From Ancistrus triradiatus (taxonomy: Eukaryota > Chordata > Actinopteri > Siluriformes > Loricariidae), in the NCBI GenBank assembly GCA_025084515.1, contig JAJAGP010000218.1:248001-312000 (forward strand): 64,000 nucleotides of DNA, written 5' to 3'. The translations under genes were made by a program, and so were the position numbers. Numbering within the stretch: position 1 is the stretch's first letter; each line of letters starts with the position of its first letter. The notes below the pieces were generated by a model that saw only the letters and a program-made list of their open reading frames with translations, was not told the origin of the DNA and did not search any database. Below are positions 1 to 15,017 of the stretch, one piece after another.

Positions 1-852
1 ACTGGGTTTCTTTTTTTCCCGGCCCAACTTTTTCTGATTTGGGGTTGTTTTCCTTTATGCCTTTGAAAGTTAAAGAGCATAAATTTATTAAGGCTTAATG
101 GGAAAAAGCACATATTTGTGTTCATTTTTAACTGCTGTATTGCTAAGGAAACACAAATATATAGCTGAGAGAAATAACTTCTCAACAAAATGCTACTTTG
201 CTGTGGAAGGTGGGTGAGGTTCCTGATCACACAGAATTTTTTTTATCATGAATCCATTTCTGTCTGTGTCATTTTCATAGTTCTTAGTAACACGGTATGA
301 AAGAGGACATCATAAAATGAAATTATGTGTAGGTCAGAAGGGAATTCAGTATGTATGGTCACATTTCCCTTATGCCATAGGTTTATTTATTTATTGTTTA
401 GTGAGAAACATGTTTAGAGACCATTGTAATCTTAACACAGTTTCGCACCTTTCCCTACGGCATCACACCTCTGTGATGATGTACCATGTTTACTGAAGCA
501 CAGTGGCAGATCCAATGCATATATTTATTCTCCTTGCCCTTCTCAATGTGTATGTTCATGTGTGTGTATGTATGTGTGTGTTAGTTTATATACCATTGTG
601 AGGACTAGATATTTATGTTCTAGAACTTTTTTAAATCAAAAGACTCAAAGGATTTGCTGTAGGTTACTGAGATTAAGGTTAGGTGTAGTTGCATTAATAT
701 TATGACAATGGAAGGTACCTGATTTTGATAGAAAGACAAACTTGTGCGTGCACGGATGCATATGCCTGCTTGTGAGAGGGAGGAAGAGAGAGAGAGCGAG
801 AGAGTGTTCCCAGTTTAAACACTGAGGTAATGTGCATCTCTCTATCTTGCAG
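1..852 (+). other. Upstream dlg3 intron sequence
   Basis: No exon, RNA gene or transposon recognised. There is a GA-rich purine run at about 774-806. The sequence continues an intron that starts outside the window. Confidence 0.5.
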
Positions 853-906
853 GCAAACCCTCCTCCCATCATTGTCAATGCAGACTCACTGGATGCAGGT
901 CCTTAT
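853..906 (+). CDS. dlg3: dlg3 exon: pre-PDZ1 linker (ANPPPIIVNADSLDAGPY)
   Basis: 54 nt, 18 codons, phase 0 at both ends, acceptor ctatcttgcag and donor gtaagt. It encodes ANPPPIIVNADSLDAGPY, which resembles the exon that precedes PDZ1 in DLG1, DLG2 and DLG4. The human DLG3 protein I remember has a Cys-rich/Trp segment directly before VNGSDGM instead, so this exon may be isoform-specific. Being 54 nt and phase 0, it can be skipped without a frameshift. Confidence 0.85.
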
Positions 907-3900
907 GTAAGTATCTGCTGTCTCTCTGAGCGCATCTCCAGCATTCCCTGCCTAACATAAAATAATCTTCCCTCATTCCGACATAACCTTTCCTGTGTGT
1001 GTTATCGAAATATAGGCTGTATTGCATGTTACTTCTTTCTGAGTCCTTAACAATACTGAAGCTTTAAGTCATAAATACACTCACCGGTCACTTTATTAGG
1101 TACACCTCCTTGTTTTTACACTGTCAGTTTTATCAGTGCCACTTACCATGTGGAACCACTTTGTAGTTATACAATTACAGACTGTCGTCGATCTGTTTTT
1201 CTGCATACTTTGTTATTCTGTCCTCTAATGGTCAGGGCCACCACAGATCGGGTACTGTTTGGGTGATAGATCATTCCCAGCATTGCAGTGAGTCACACTG
1301 ACATGGTGCTGGTGTGTTACTGTGTGTTTTTGCTGTACGGTTGGATCAGACACAGCAGTGCTGCTGGTATTTTTAAACACTTCAGTGTCACTGCTGGACT
1401 GAAAATAGTTCACCAACCAAAAATGTCCTGCCACCAGCAACGTGTAGGCAGCATCCTGTGAGCACTGATGAAGGATTAGAGGATGACTAACACAAATTGT
1501 GCAGCAACCGATGAGCTACTGTCTCTGAGTTTACATCTACAAGGTGGAGCAATATGGGAGATGTGTCTAATAAGAGTGCACAGGTAGTGAACACAGCGTT
1601 TACAACTCCAGCAGCACTGCTGTGTCTGTGATGGTACCAGCAAAACACACACTAGCACACCAATACATCAGTATCACTGCAGTACTGAGAATGATCCACC
1701 ACCCAAATAGGACCTGATCTGTGGTGATCCTGTGGGGGTCCTCCTCCATAGAGAACAGAGTAAAGGGGACTAACAAAGTATGTAGAGAAACTGATGGACA
1801 ACAACCTTTAATTGTAGAACTACATAGTGCCTCTGTATGGTAAGTGGAACTGCTAAAATGGACAATGAGAGTAGAAACAGGAGGTGTAAATAATAAAGGT
1901 ATCAATGGTTATATATGTCTATATAATAGTACAGAGAATGATTAAATCCTTATTTTGTTTATTACAGGTCAATGGGAGTGATGGCATGTACAAATATGAA
2001 GAAATTATTTTGGAAAGGGTAAATATCTTTTTATTATATAACATACATGCTTTCCTTTTCTAATTCAATTTATATCGCTTTTCTTCCAGTCATCTGATCA
2101 AATCAATCCACTAAATGGCATTAAATGGTGATCTCTTGAACTAAATAGCAGCCACTACTATGAAATGGCTTCTCGGTAAATACGAATCACCACAGACCCT
2201 CTGTTGTTATGATTCATTTAAATTCCTGTGCTGTGCTTAATACATGAGAGATGATCCCATAGGGTTTTATTTAAGTCAATGCTAAATATCATGCCCTGAG
2301 TGAATAAATACTTGTTTTTTTAGGTTGAGACCACTCTCTAAATGACTCCAGCTTGTGTCATTTTAATCACACACTGTACATCATCCATTAAAAAGCGGTC
2401 AGTGTTGGAGAAGGGTCAGTGTGCATAAAAAGCTTTGTGGGTTTCCAACCCTCCTACAGGTCTGCATGAATTTCTGGGTTTTTTAGTTAATTGTGGGGCT
2501 CCTCCTACACTACCTAGAATTTCTGCACACTGATGCCTAAATAAACAATTTAGTACCACACATTAAAATGTCTGTAGGTGTAAGACATTAGTACTAATCT
2601 CTAGCTGGGAACAGCTGCCTGGGACATTTGAGCCTCCCTAACTATTCTTATTAATTATGGAAGATCTTTATTGTTGCATAAATGCCTAATAGACCATTGG
2701 ACACCAGTTTAAACCTTTGCTACATTAACAGAAAGGGTTGGTGGAATGAAAGAGATGGGTTTGATAAAACAAAACAATAATGTAAGAGAGAATCAAGTTA
2801 AAATGTGTATTTTTGTGTTTTTGCATATTGCCAAATTATCGATGTCTATTCAACCTTCTAGTCAAGTGGACATGCCTGAGAACACACATAGATTGGTAAA
2901 AAATAATAATAAGCATGTCTTCTACAAATATTTCTATTTGAGGAAGATCTCTTTTGTATTTATATCCTAAAGAGTAACAAAATCATGGAGGGTTATACAG
3001 AGATGAATACTGAAACTAAGAAATTCTGTTAAAATAAATGAAAAATGAAGAAGCGTTATTATTATTTCTATTAGTAGTAGTAGTAGTAGTGTAAATACTA
3101 ACAGTAGAATTTTTGTAGTGTTTGCTATTTAAAATTAAAAAGCCGTGACTAATTCACAGGTAAGTAAGAACCTTTTGTAAAAAAGTCAACATGCCTTTAA
3201 ACAGGACTTCATTACACCATGTTTATATGTATATTAATGTAACTTAACGATAACCCTATATACCCCATTTTTGATCAAATGTGACAAAATCGTCTAAAGG
3301 CCTATTCACCAGGAGGGTGCATGGTGGTGCATCACTCTGATACTCTAGAACATCACCAAAGGGATCTGCTTTCGAGTCACAGCAGTGCCTTCTATCAGTC
3401 AGTTGTCATATGCAGACATGACAGGCTGTATTTGAGGGTTATGGAGGCCCATCAGAGAATCATTACCCGGGGCTGTGGCAGCAACCCTACCCAGCCCTGC
3501 CATGGACTGACATCCTGTTCAAGACCTGCGCTTTGTGATCTCTGGGAATGGGTACCAGGGCCCCATGACCCTGACAAGGAGAAACGAAAGTTAAAAACAT
3601 GAAAGAAAAAAATTAAACAAATCAGCAACAAATCGTAACATTAAAACTACCTGATATTGTGTTGGTCTCCCTCGTTCTGTCATGAACTCCACAAGACCTC
3701 TGATGGTGTCCTGTCCTGTATCTACAACCAAGGAATTTAACAACAGATCCCTTAAGTCCTGTTTGTCCAGCACATCTGATAAAGTGGAATTTGGAGAGAA
3801 AGTCAACGCATTGAACTCCTGAAACCATTCCTGAACAATTTCTGCAGTGTGCCACGGCAATTAGGAACATGCCAAATTCTAATCAATTCTAATTTAAAAT

Positions 3901-6900
3901 GTAACTTTTCAGTCCAATTGTTATGCTGAGGTAATGATTGGTAATCTCAGTTTTTGGCCCACACTATCTACTACTATGTACTGTATTTACCTGGATTTAA
4001 AGAGCAATAATGATGCCACTAGTTCCACTAGATTCCATTATTTACATGTAATTTCTTTGAAAGTGTTTCTGCCGTTTTACATTAATTGATTTATCACATC
4101 ATGAATGACATGGTGCCCTAAAAAAGTCTTTCATCCACGTTCATAAACCAGATAAAAAGGTACCTGTATGCCATTTGTGCAGATTTGAGAATATAGCCTA
4201 GATTACTGCGCCAATATCCAAGAGGACTATAGATTATTGAGCTGTGGACTTCAGCATCTAATTGTTCCATGGTTTAACTTGTGGTCCCCAGAGAGTATCA
4301 TTAGTTCTCCAGAATGATCTCATCAAACATATTGCACAGAGAGAGTGCGTCATGATTTCTGTGAGCCCTGTTTTCCAATCTCTGAGCTACACATTCTGAC
4401 TCCATCATCAGCCAGCCTTTTATTAACTCTAACTGATCCAACTGATACGGTTCCATATGGTCAACATTGACGTGTTAGAGTTGAAAGTAGGCTGTACAGA
4501 ATGTTCTTGTTAAACCTACAATGTCTAAGTTTCATGACATAAATAGTTAAAAAGTGTCATATTTTGCAGTTCTCCTATATTTAAAAGTGACTGAAAAGTC
4601 TGTAAATCCCTGCAACTATCCCCTACTCATGAGATGTCCGAGTGAACTGTTAGCTCTGTGGGTCATACATGTCCTGTTCTGCATTCTACAGGGAAACTCT
4701 GGCCTGGGCTTCAGTATTGCTGGAGGGATTGATAATCCACACATCCCTGATGATCCAGGAATTTTTATCACTAAGATCATCCCTGGAGGTGCGGCTGCCA
4801 TGGATGGAAGACTGGGGTAAGTCTCTACAGTCGATTTTTTCTCTGTCATCCTTTCCTAAGTTAACACTTGGTACTGAGAGAGAACACTGACCTAGTAAAC
4901 CACTGCCTTAGCTTCTCTGCCCCAATTCTTTACTATACCAGTATGTTTCTAGGTCAAACTTCCTGAACTGTTGTAAACACTTTCTAGAGGTATGTTTGAC
5001 CATTATTCAAAATAGACACACTGCCCTAGCTGCAAGCAATGTGGGACAAATGTGTGGCTTCCCTGGATTAACGTAGTAGAGAACAAAGAATGAGTTGTGA
5101 GGTAATTGAACTTGCTTACAAGGCTCTAATTAAGGCAGAATATGTGGTTACAAAGGATTTTGGGAGGTCTGTAATAAATATCAGTTGTGTGTAGCTGAAT
5201 TATGCAGGAGTCAGGATGGTATATTTTGGTTGCTTGACCACTTTAGACTTTTAGCTAACCATTGTCATTCCATTGTGGTGATCCTTGCACGTTTGAAGGT
5301 GACTAACAATTTTTATAAAGCTGGTGCAACTGAAGTTTGCATACTTAATTTAATTACTAATATAGTTTTACTTCATTTCTTAGATGAGATATATTGCTTT
5401 AGGGAATACATTATTCTCAACATTAAACATGTCATCTATTTTGTGCAGGAAGATCTATTAGAGGTGTATTGGGTAATCACTGCCCTGCCGGACAGACTAC
5501 AGTACACAGGGATGAAACCCTCTTCCCAACTCGTGTTAGCCTTACGGCTGAAATTTAGATAGCTTTGCCATGTGTTACCCTGATTGACATGGCTAATTAT
5601 TAAGTGTAGTTGTGCGTGACCTGTGTGTAGGCATGTTCTTTTTCATTTGTTTGTTCTTTCATTCATTCGTTCCAGAGTGAATGACTGTGTACTGCGAGTG
5701 AATGAAGTGGATGTCTCAGAGGTGGTGCACAGCCGGGCTGTGGAAGCTCTCAAGGAGGCCGGCCCTGTGGTTCGACTGCTGGTGCGCAGAAGACAGGCTC
5801 CACCAGAGACCATCTTGGAGGTCAACCTGCTCAAAGGGCCTAAAGGTCAGCTCAAGCAGAGATGTACAACTGCACACACAAAGATGCATTTGCATGCTTT
5901 TGGAGGCCGCCTTGCTACAATGTGTCCTATATTTATCAGAGCTGTCAAAGTTAACACGTTTTTCATGCGGAGGCAAATGTACGTGCAAGCTGAAAGGAGC
6001 TTATTGATGGCACAACACTCACAGTTCACTTTATTAATTGCACGTCTTTGTTTCTACTCTCATTGTACATTTTATCAGCTCCACTTACCATGTAGATGTA
6101 CTTTGTAGTTCTACAGTTACAAACTGGAATCCATCTGTTTCTCTACATACTTTGTTCGTCCCCTTTACTCTGGTCTCTAATGGTCAGGACTCCCTATAGG
6201 ACCACCACAGATCAGGTACTATTTGGGTGGTGGATCATTCTCTGCACTGCAGTGACCCCGGTGTGGTGGTGGTGTGTTATTGTGTGTTGAGCTAGTATGA
6301 GGGGATCAGACACAGCAGTGCTGCTGGAGTTAACTGTGATCACTTACTGTGCACTCGTTAGACACATCTACCGTATTGCTCCACCCTTGCAGAGACACTA
6401 GCTCAGTAGCTGTTGTTGCAAAGTTTGTGTTAGTCGTCCTCTAATCCTTCATCAGTGCTCACAGGATGCTGAATACAAGACGCGGATGGCTGGACATTTT
6501 TGGATGGTGAACTATTTTCAGTCCAGGAGTGACACTGAGGTGATTTAAAACTTGAGCAGCACTGTTGTGTCTGTGTCCACTGTGTCCACTTGTATCAGTG
6601 CAACGCACACTAACACACCACCACAACCACATCAGTGTCACTGCAGTGCTGAGAATGATCCACCACCCAAAGAGTACCTGATCTGTGGTGGTCCTGTAGG
6701 GGTTCTGGTCATTAGAAAATAGAGTAAAGGGGACTAACAATGTATGTACAGAAACAAATGGACTACAGTCTTAGAACTACAAAGTGTGTTTGTATAGTAA
6801 GTGGAACTGAGGTGTACCTATTTCTGTGAATTGTCAGTGTAACTAAGAACAAGAAGTTCCATTTTCATGCTCTCAGCATGATAAGAAGACTCACCTAAGG

Positions 6901-9900
6901 TTGTCTTATATAACACTTCTCCTCTGCGTTATCATCCTATTTTATTTTAGCGGGATGGCCTTCACTAATCATCAAAACTGTAATTCAGTTAATAATGATA
7001 AATCCATTAGTATTTGATTAACATCAAAATGTTATGATTTGTGGATACCAGTTGAAATAGTGTTGGTCATACTAATGTTGCCAAGACATTTATGTGTCAT
7101 CTGGGCTTTGTGAAAACTTGGATCTCAGTGTTTAATTGTTAATTGTATTCTAGGCCTGGGCTTCAGTATTGCTGGAGGTATTGGCAACCAGCACATTCCT
7201 GGAGACAACAGCATCTATATCACAAAGATCATCGAAGGCGGTGCTGCACAGAAGGATGGAAGGCTGCAGACAGGCGATCGACTGCTGGCTGTAAGCTTCC
7301 ACCCGTACATTAGTACTGAGCACTATGCAGTGGTGTGAAAAAGTGTTTGCCCCCTTCCTGATTTCCTATTTTTGTACATGTTTGTCACACTTAAGTGTTT
7401 CGGAACATCAAACCAGTTTAAATATTAGTCAAAGACAACACAAGTAAACACAAAATGCAGTTTTTAAATGAAGGTGTTTATTATTAAGGGAGGAAAAACC
7501 TACATGGCCCTGTGTGAACAAGTGATTGCCCCCTAAACCTAATAACTGGTTGGGACACCCTTAGCAGCAACAACTGCAACCAAGTGTTTGTGATAACTTG
7601 CAATGAGTCTTTACAGCGTTGTGGAGGAATTTTGGCCACTCATCTTTGCAGAATTGTTGTAATTCAGTCACATTGGAGGGTTTTCGAGCATGAACGACCT
7701 TTTTAAGGTCATGCCACAGCATCTCAATAGGATTCAGGTCAGGACTTTGACTAGACAACTCCAAAGTCTTCACTGTGTTTTTCTTCAGCCATTCAGAGGT
7801 GAACTTGCTGGTGTGTTTTGGATTATTGTCCTGCTGCAGAACCCAAGTTTGTTTTAGCTTGAGGTTACGAACAGATGGCCGGACATTCTCCTTCAGGATT
7901 TTTTGGTAGACAGCAGAATTCATAGTTCTATTTATCACAGCAAGTCTTCCAGGTTCTGAAGCAGCAAAACAGCCCCAGACCATCACACCACCATATTTTA
8001 CTGTTGGTATAATGTTCTTTTTATGAAATGCTGTGCTACTTTTACGCCAGATGTAATGGGACACACACCTTCCAAAGAGTTCAACTTTTGTCCCGTCAGT
8101 CCACAGAATGTTTTCCCAAAAGTCTTGGGGATCTTCAAGATGTGTTCTGGAAAATCTGAGACGAGCTTTAATGTTCTTTTTGCTCAGCAGTGATTTTTGT
8201 CTTGGCCATTTTTGCCCAGTCTCTTTCATATGGTGGAGGCCTGCAGTTCTTTGGATATTGTTGTGGGGTCTTTTGATGATTCACCTCTAGGATGAGTCAT
8301 CACTGCGCTCTTGGGGTAATTTTGGTCGGCCAGCCACTCATGGGAAGGTTCACCACTGGTCCATGTCTTTGCTATTTGCTATTTGTGGATAATGGCTCTC
8401 ACTGTGGTTTGCTGGAGTCCCAAAGATTTAGAAATGGCTTTATAACCCTTTTCAGACTGATAGATCTCAATGACTTTCTTTCTCAATTGTTTTTTAATTT
8501 CTTTGGATCTCAGCATGATGTGTAGTTTTTAAGGATCCTTTGGTGTACTTTACTTTGTCAGACAGGTCCTATTTAAGTGATGTCCTGGTTGAGAACAGAT
8601 GTGGCAATAATCAGGTCTGGGTGTGGCTATAGACAGTGAACTCAGGTGTGAGTTATGTACCATAGTTATGTTTTGCCAGGGTGGCACTCACTTTTTCACA
8701 CATGTAGGTTTGGATTTTTTTCTCGCTTAATAATAAACACTTTCATTTAAAAACTGCATTTTGTGTTTACTTGTGTTGTCTTTGACTAATATTTAAATTG
8801 GTTTGATGTTCTGAAACACACAATAGGAAATCAGGAAGGGCACACCACTGTATATGGAGAGCAAATTTTCACAAAGGAAGGATTCCAGAGTCACTTGTTA
8901 GTTTTTACCACATATAATTAAGTGCATGCCTTTGATATAAGACTATTGTTCTAACTGCTCTACAGATAAAGTTAAATGCATAAAGAGAATGCCTACCTTG
9001 ATAAATAAGTAACATGTAATTGGGGTTGGTGTGGTGTGGGGGTGTAGGAGATGTGGTCAGGGCTGCCATAAATAATGCTCCAGTTGTCATCTGTGGTTGC
9101 CACCAGAGAGACATTCAGTATGTTGTTATAATTTGCAATAGTACTGCATAGCTGTGCTCAGGATCACATCTCGGAAACAATACAAAGTGTAATAATGTAC
9201 TGGGAGACCAAAAGACTGAGACAAATAGTGCAAATGCCTCTGTTTTTCATTTTTTGTGTGTTTTTATTATAACGTATAATTAGGAAACTTTTTGTTTGAG
9301 CGAAAACTTGAATCTTTGAAAAAAAATCTGATAAATTTTATGTTTGATTGGTTTTGTTTTCCCCCATTCTGCCATAGTTACAGCATGCCCTCAAGCTGCA
9401 TGGACTCTACAAGTTTGTTCAGAGTCTGATGATCCATGTTATCCTAGCATGAATTCACAATATTCCAAAAAGCTTCTTGTGATGGTATTGAATACTGGGC
9501 TATCCATGTCTTCATATGCCCCCCATAAATACTAGATGGAGTTTAGTTGCTGTGGAGGAAAGTCCATGGCAGTCAACACTTATTGACCTTCTTTGTGTCT
9601 TCAAGTAGTTGTTGCAAAGCATTGAGGTGTGTTTGTCAAACTGCTGTATGAATTCTTCTCACAGATCTCAGATTTCTCTGATAACATGATACATGTGATA
9701 TCACATATGATGAGTTTGTCAGCTGTATATCTTACTATAACACTTAAATACCATAGGAAACATTTCCTTCACATATTCTTCCCTTTGTGAAGAAGTTCCT
9801 TTCAGTGGGTGGGTCATCCAACCTCCTCTGCCCTGCAGTTTCCTTTCCACTCCCTTAACCACAGTGGCACTGCCAAGGGTCACACGGCAAAGACAGTACC

Positions 9901-12900
9901 ATTTGATATGTGTGTGTGTATGTGTGTTTGTGCGCAGGTGAATAACATCATCCTTCAGGATGTGCGTCATGAGGAGGCTGTAGCTGCACTGAAGAACACT
10001 TCAGACATGGTCTATTTGAAAGTGGCCAAGCCAGGGCCGGTGCACCTCAACGACATGTACGCGCCTCCGGACTACTCTAGCAGTACGTACCTCCTTCTGC
10101 CAGAGTTAACTGTAGACTACAGCCACATATGCACATTTCATCTAAACATATTCCATTACATTATTCTTTTCCATCTCAAAATCATTATTAACGTATATTA
10201 TGTAGAAAAGATGGTACTTAGTAAAATGGCAATCAACAGCAGTTCAACTTTATATGATAAGCCTAGTTCATGCTTTGTTCTGAGAAACATCTGAAACCAG
10301 CTTCTCAAAGCCAAGGTCATTAATGTTTTTTTTTTTTTAAGAAGAAGATCTATTCACAGGCTGTCCATCAAACATGAGGGAGGGGGTGATAAACAGGACA
10401 TAGTAGAGCTTCAGTATCTGTCTCGCACTTGTGCCAATTGTGAAGTGTGGGTGTGACTGCCCATTTGAAAATGTCACATGATCTGGTGCATACCGGCCAA
10501 AAGCTCTGGCTCAAACTTGAGTCACATAAGAAATGCCGTGCCATGTTCCTCTCTCAGAATAAAAGCCTGTTGCTATGTAGTTATGTCCTATATTGTAGGC
10601 CAGTGTGTCAGTGCTTGAGTACAAATATTGCTAAAGTATTTTGTCAAAGAGTTTAAAACCCTGTGTTCATACTACAGTTAGAAAGTAACAGGCAAATGTA
10701 TGTAGACTGCACAATGTGATGAGTTATAACAGCCTTTTTTGATTCATATCACTGGTACTGAATAAGCCTAAAACATACAGTGGTGCTTGAAAGTTTGTGA
10801 ACCCTTTAGAATTTTCTATATTTCTGCATGAATATGAACTAAAACATCATCAGATTTTCACACAAGTCCTAAAAGTAGATAAAGAGAACCCAGTTGAACA
10901 AATGAAACTAATTTATTTATTGAGGAAAATGATTCAATATTACATATTAGTGAGTGGCAAAAGTATGTGAACCTCTAGGATTAGCAGTTAATTTGAAGTT
11001 GAAATTAGAGTCAAGTGATTTCAGTCAATGGGATGACAATCAGGTGTGAGTGGGCACCCTGTTTTATTTAAAGAACAGGGATCTATGAAAGTCTGCTCTT
11101 CACAACACATGTTTGTGGAAGTGTATCATGGCATGAACAAAGGAGATTTCTGAGGACCTCAGAAAAAGAGTTGTTGATGGTCATCAGGCTGGAAAAGGTT
11201 ACAAAACCATCTCTAAAGTTTGGGTTTTGGCTTTACAAAACCATCTCTAAAGGAGTCTGGGAATCCACCAATCTACAGGTTTCAGACAATTGTGTACAAA
11301 TGGAGGGAAATTTCAAGGGGGACCATTGTTACCCTCCCCCGAGTGGTCGCCAACCAAAAGCCCATTCCAAGAGCAAGGCGTGCAATAGTTGGTGATATCA
11401 CAAAGGACCCCAGAGTAACTTCTGAGCAACTGAAGGCCTCTCTCACATTGGCTAATGTTAATGTTCATGAGTCCACCATCAGAAGAACACTGAACAACAA
11501 TGGAGTGTATGGCAGGGTTGGAAGGAGAAAGCCACTGCTGTCCAAAAAGAACGTTGCTGCTCATCTGCAGTTTGCTAAAGATCACGTGGACAAGCCAGAA
11601 GGCTATTGGAAGAATGTTTTGTGGATGGATGAGACCAAAATATAATTTTTTGGTTTAAAGAAAAGTGTTATGTTTGGAGCAAGAAAAACACTGCATTCCA
11701 GCATAAGAACCTTATCCCATCTGTGAAACATGGTGGTGGTAGTATCATGGTTTGGACCTGTTTTGCTGCATCTGGGCCAGGACGGCTTGCCATCATTGAT
11801 GGAACAATTTATTATGATTTATATCCGAGAATTCTAAAGGAAAATGTCAGGACATCTGTCCATGAACTTAATCTCAAGAGATGGTTGGCCATGCAGCAAG
11901 ACAATGACTGTAAGAACACAAGTCGTTCTACCAAAGAATGGTTAAAGAAGAATAGAGTTAATGTTTTGGAATGGCCAAGTCAAAGTCCTGACCTTAATCC
12001 AATCAAAATGTTGTGGAAGGACCTGAAGTGAGCAGTTAATGTGAGGAAACCCACCAACATCCCAGAGTTGAAGCTGTTCTGTATGGAGCAATGAGCTAAA
12101 ATTCCTCCAAGCCGGTGTGCAGGACTGATCAACAGTTACAGGAAACATTTAGTTGCAGTTATTGCTGCACAGGGGGGTCACACCAGATACTGAAAGCAAA
12201 GGCTCACATACTTTTGCCACTCACTGATATGCAATATTGGATCATTTCCTCAATAAATAAATGACCAAGTATAATATTTTTGTCTCATTTGTTTAACTGG
12301 GTTCTCTTTATCTAGAGTTGGAACCAGTGAAGGGTAAAAGGGGAAACAAAGCACAGATCCCGTCACCGAACACGAACACCCCATACACAAACACAGACAG
12401 CCATCAGCCAAAATCCGACAAGGGCGAAGCGTAAGCCAAAAACCAGAGTACAAGCACAGTTCGGTAACCAAACTACACACACACACACAGAAATCGCTAA
12501 ATCAGCTGATGCCACTCACGTGACAACCGGCACGCAGACAGAGGGAGACCAACACATACAGACTTGAAAAGGGCCGGTTATCTGGGGACGAAGTGCCGCC
12601 AACGACTTTCCACTTTTTCCTTGCCACTGTCGCCCTAGGCTTTCTCAATTTGGGATTGGACGTAGATATTAGGAGATAATGTAAAATTGTAAAGTTACTT
12701 TGAGACAGTGCTCCAAAAGCGCTATATACATAAATCTGATTTGACTTGACTTGACTCGTACATGGTGCAGTGGTTAATGTAATGTTGACCGGAAGCAAGG
12801 CCCTTATCCAACAATTTTGTGGATTGTACATTGTAAGATTGAATCAGTTGAATCAATCACTCTTGATAGGAGCATCTTCTACATGGCTAAATGTAAATGA

Positions 12901-14951
12901 AATATAAAAGATTTTTTGTCCCATATCAACCTTTGTTTGTCCTTTAGTGCACAGAAAGTATTGTTAATGTAAAATTAAAGTTGTTTTACAGAATTGCAGG
13001 TAGGGTGATCTAGTGAAAGATTTTAAATCTGCAATGAGTTTGCTCTCTACTACCTTTCCTGATGACGGTTTTGATTGTTGACAGGTTGCACAGCTAGAGT
13101 GGTTTTTGAAAGTTTGTGAAACCTTTAGAATCATCTGTATTTCTGCATAAATATGACCTAAACATTATACTTTTATAGTAGTGTTAAACTTAGATAAAGA
13201 GAACCCAATTAAACAGATGTGTTTATTGAGAAACAGGGATCTATGAAAGTCTAATCTTTGTGACATGTTTGTGGAATTGCACGAAGGAAGGAGATTCCTA
13301 AAGAGCTTGGAAAAAGAGTTGTTGATGCTCATCAGGCTGGAAAAGGTTATAAAACCATCTCTAAATAGTTTGGACTCCATCAATCCACAGTCAGACAGAT
13401 TCAGATAGAGGTAACTGAAGACCAATTGTTACCCTCCCCAAGAGTGGTTGACCAACAAAAAACACTCCCAAGAGCAAAGCATGTAATAGTCCTCGAGGTC
13501 ACAAAGGACCCCAGAATAACTTCTAAGCAACTAAAGGCGTCTTTGACATTGGCTAATGTTCATGAATCTACCATCAGGAGAGCACTGAACAACACTAGTG
13601 TGCATGACAGTTTTGCCGTGCACTCCATCTGCAGTTTGCTATAGATCACATGGACAATTCTTTGGACGGATGTGACCTGAAGAAAAGAAAATAAGTAAAT
13701 AAGTGCCCAAGTACATTATTTTTGTCACCTTTGTTTAAGTTAAATAAAGTTATCTTTATCTGCTTTTCAGATTTCTGTAAAAAATCTGATGTTTTAGGTC
13801 ATATGCAGAAAGATGGACAATTCTAAAGGGATCACAAACTTTCAAGCACCACTGTGTTTACATAAGAGCCATTATAAGTGCTGCTGACACACCATTTACT
13901 CCTTCCTTGGTACATCACTGACCAGTAATACATAAAAGATTGTGTTTTGTTTCGAATCTGGTTTTTTGTGTGTTGTAGTTATGCCATCTGATCTATGGAA
14001 GTTAAGTTCCTTTACAAAGATGTAAGCCATATTAAATTCAAATTGTTGTTTCGATAAAAAGGCATTTTACTTGCTAAATGACAAAATAGCTTTGCTACAT
14101 AAAAACTACATCCAATGATTCATTTAACTAATTACAAATAATAGCCAAAAGAAAAGGACAGTTTCTTAAAGAAATTCTTCCTATCAAGAATACATTTAAC
14201 AAAACCTTTGTCCATTGTCCCTTAAAATTATTCATTCATTTTCATACCTGCTTAATTCCATTCAGGGTTGCTGGGAACCAAGCTCAACTGGTAGCACAGG
14301 GCCCATGGCAGCAACCAGTCCAGTGCATTGTAGGACTGGCTGGGATGACTGTTGCTGTTCCTGGGGATGATCCCCTAACAAGCTGGTGTTTGTAAATGCA
14401 GCACAATGCAGCACAACTCCACGACTGTGGATATTGCTGATTACCTTATTTCTTAGAATTTGTGTAATAACAAAGTAAAATTCGTACTTCAGTGTATTAC
14501 ATGCAGTTGCTTTATGATCACTACAAATAAACATTTAAATGTACAAATAAATGTGACATTTAATTATCTGGACTCACAGTATCTGACTTCCTCCTATAAC
14601 ACATGATGTGTTTTATCGAACTCCCCGCTACCCAAACCACATCCCATGACATGATAAAAATAAATGTAAAAATGTATCAGTGGATATAGGTGGTGTCTCT
14701 GAATGGCATTTTGCTTCTTCCTTCACCGTCTACTTCCTTCCTGTCAGGGACTCCTTATGAGGTCAATTAATAATGCATCTCATTGTGAGAAGGAAAAGGA
14801 TATTTTACCATTTTAATTTAGACTCGTGCTCTTAGAACAACAGACATTTACTAGGAAGTAATCTGAAGGAAGAACACGACACACCAATCACATACACACA
14901 TGCGCACGGCAGATAGAGTTTACTTCCTTGTAAATGTTTCTTTCTGTAGGT

Positions 14952-15017
<66 letters not shown>

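Noticed and set aside
5185..5562. 125-codon frame as a gene
   Set aside because: No similarity, no exon-like borders, AT-rich chance composition inside a dlg3 intron.
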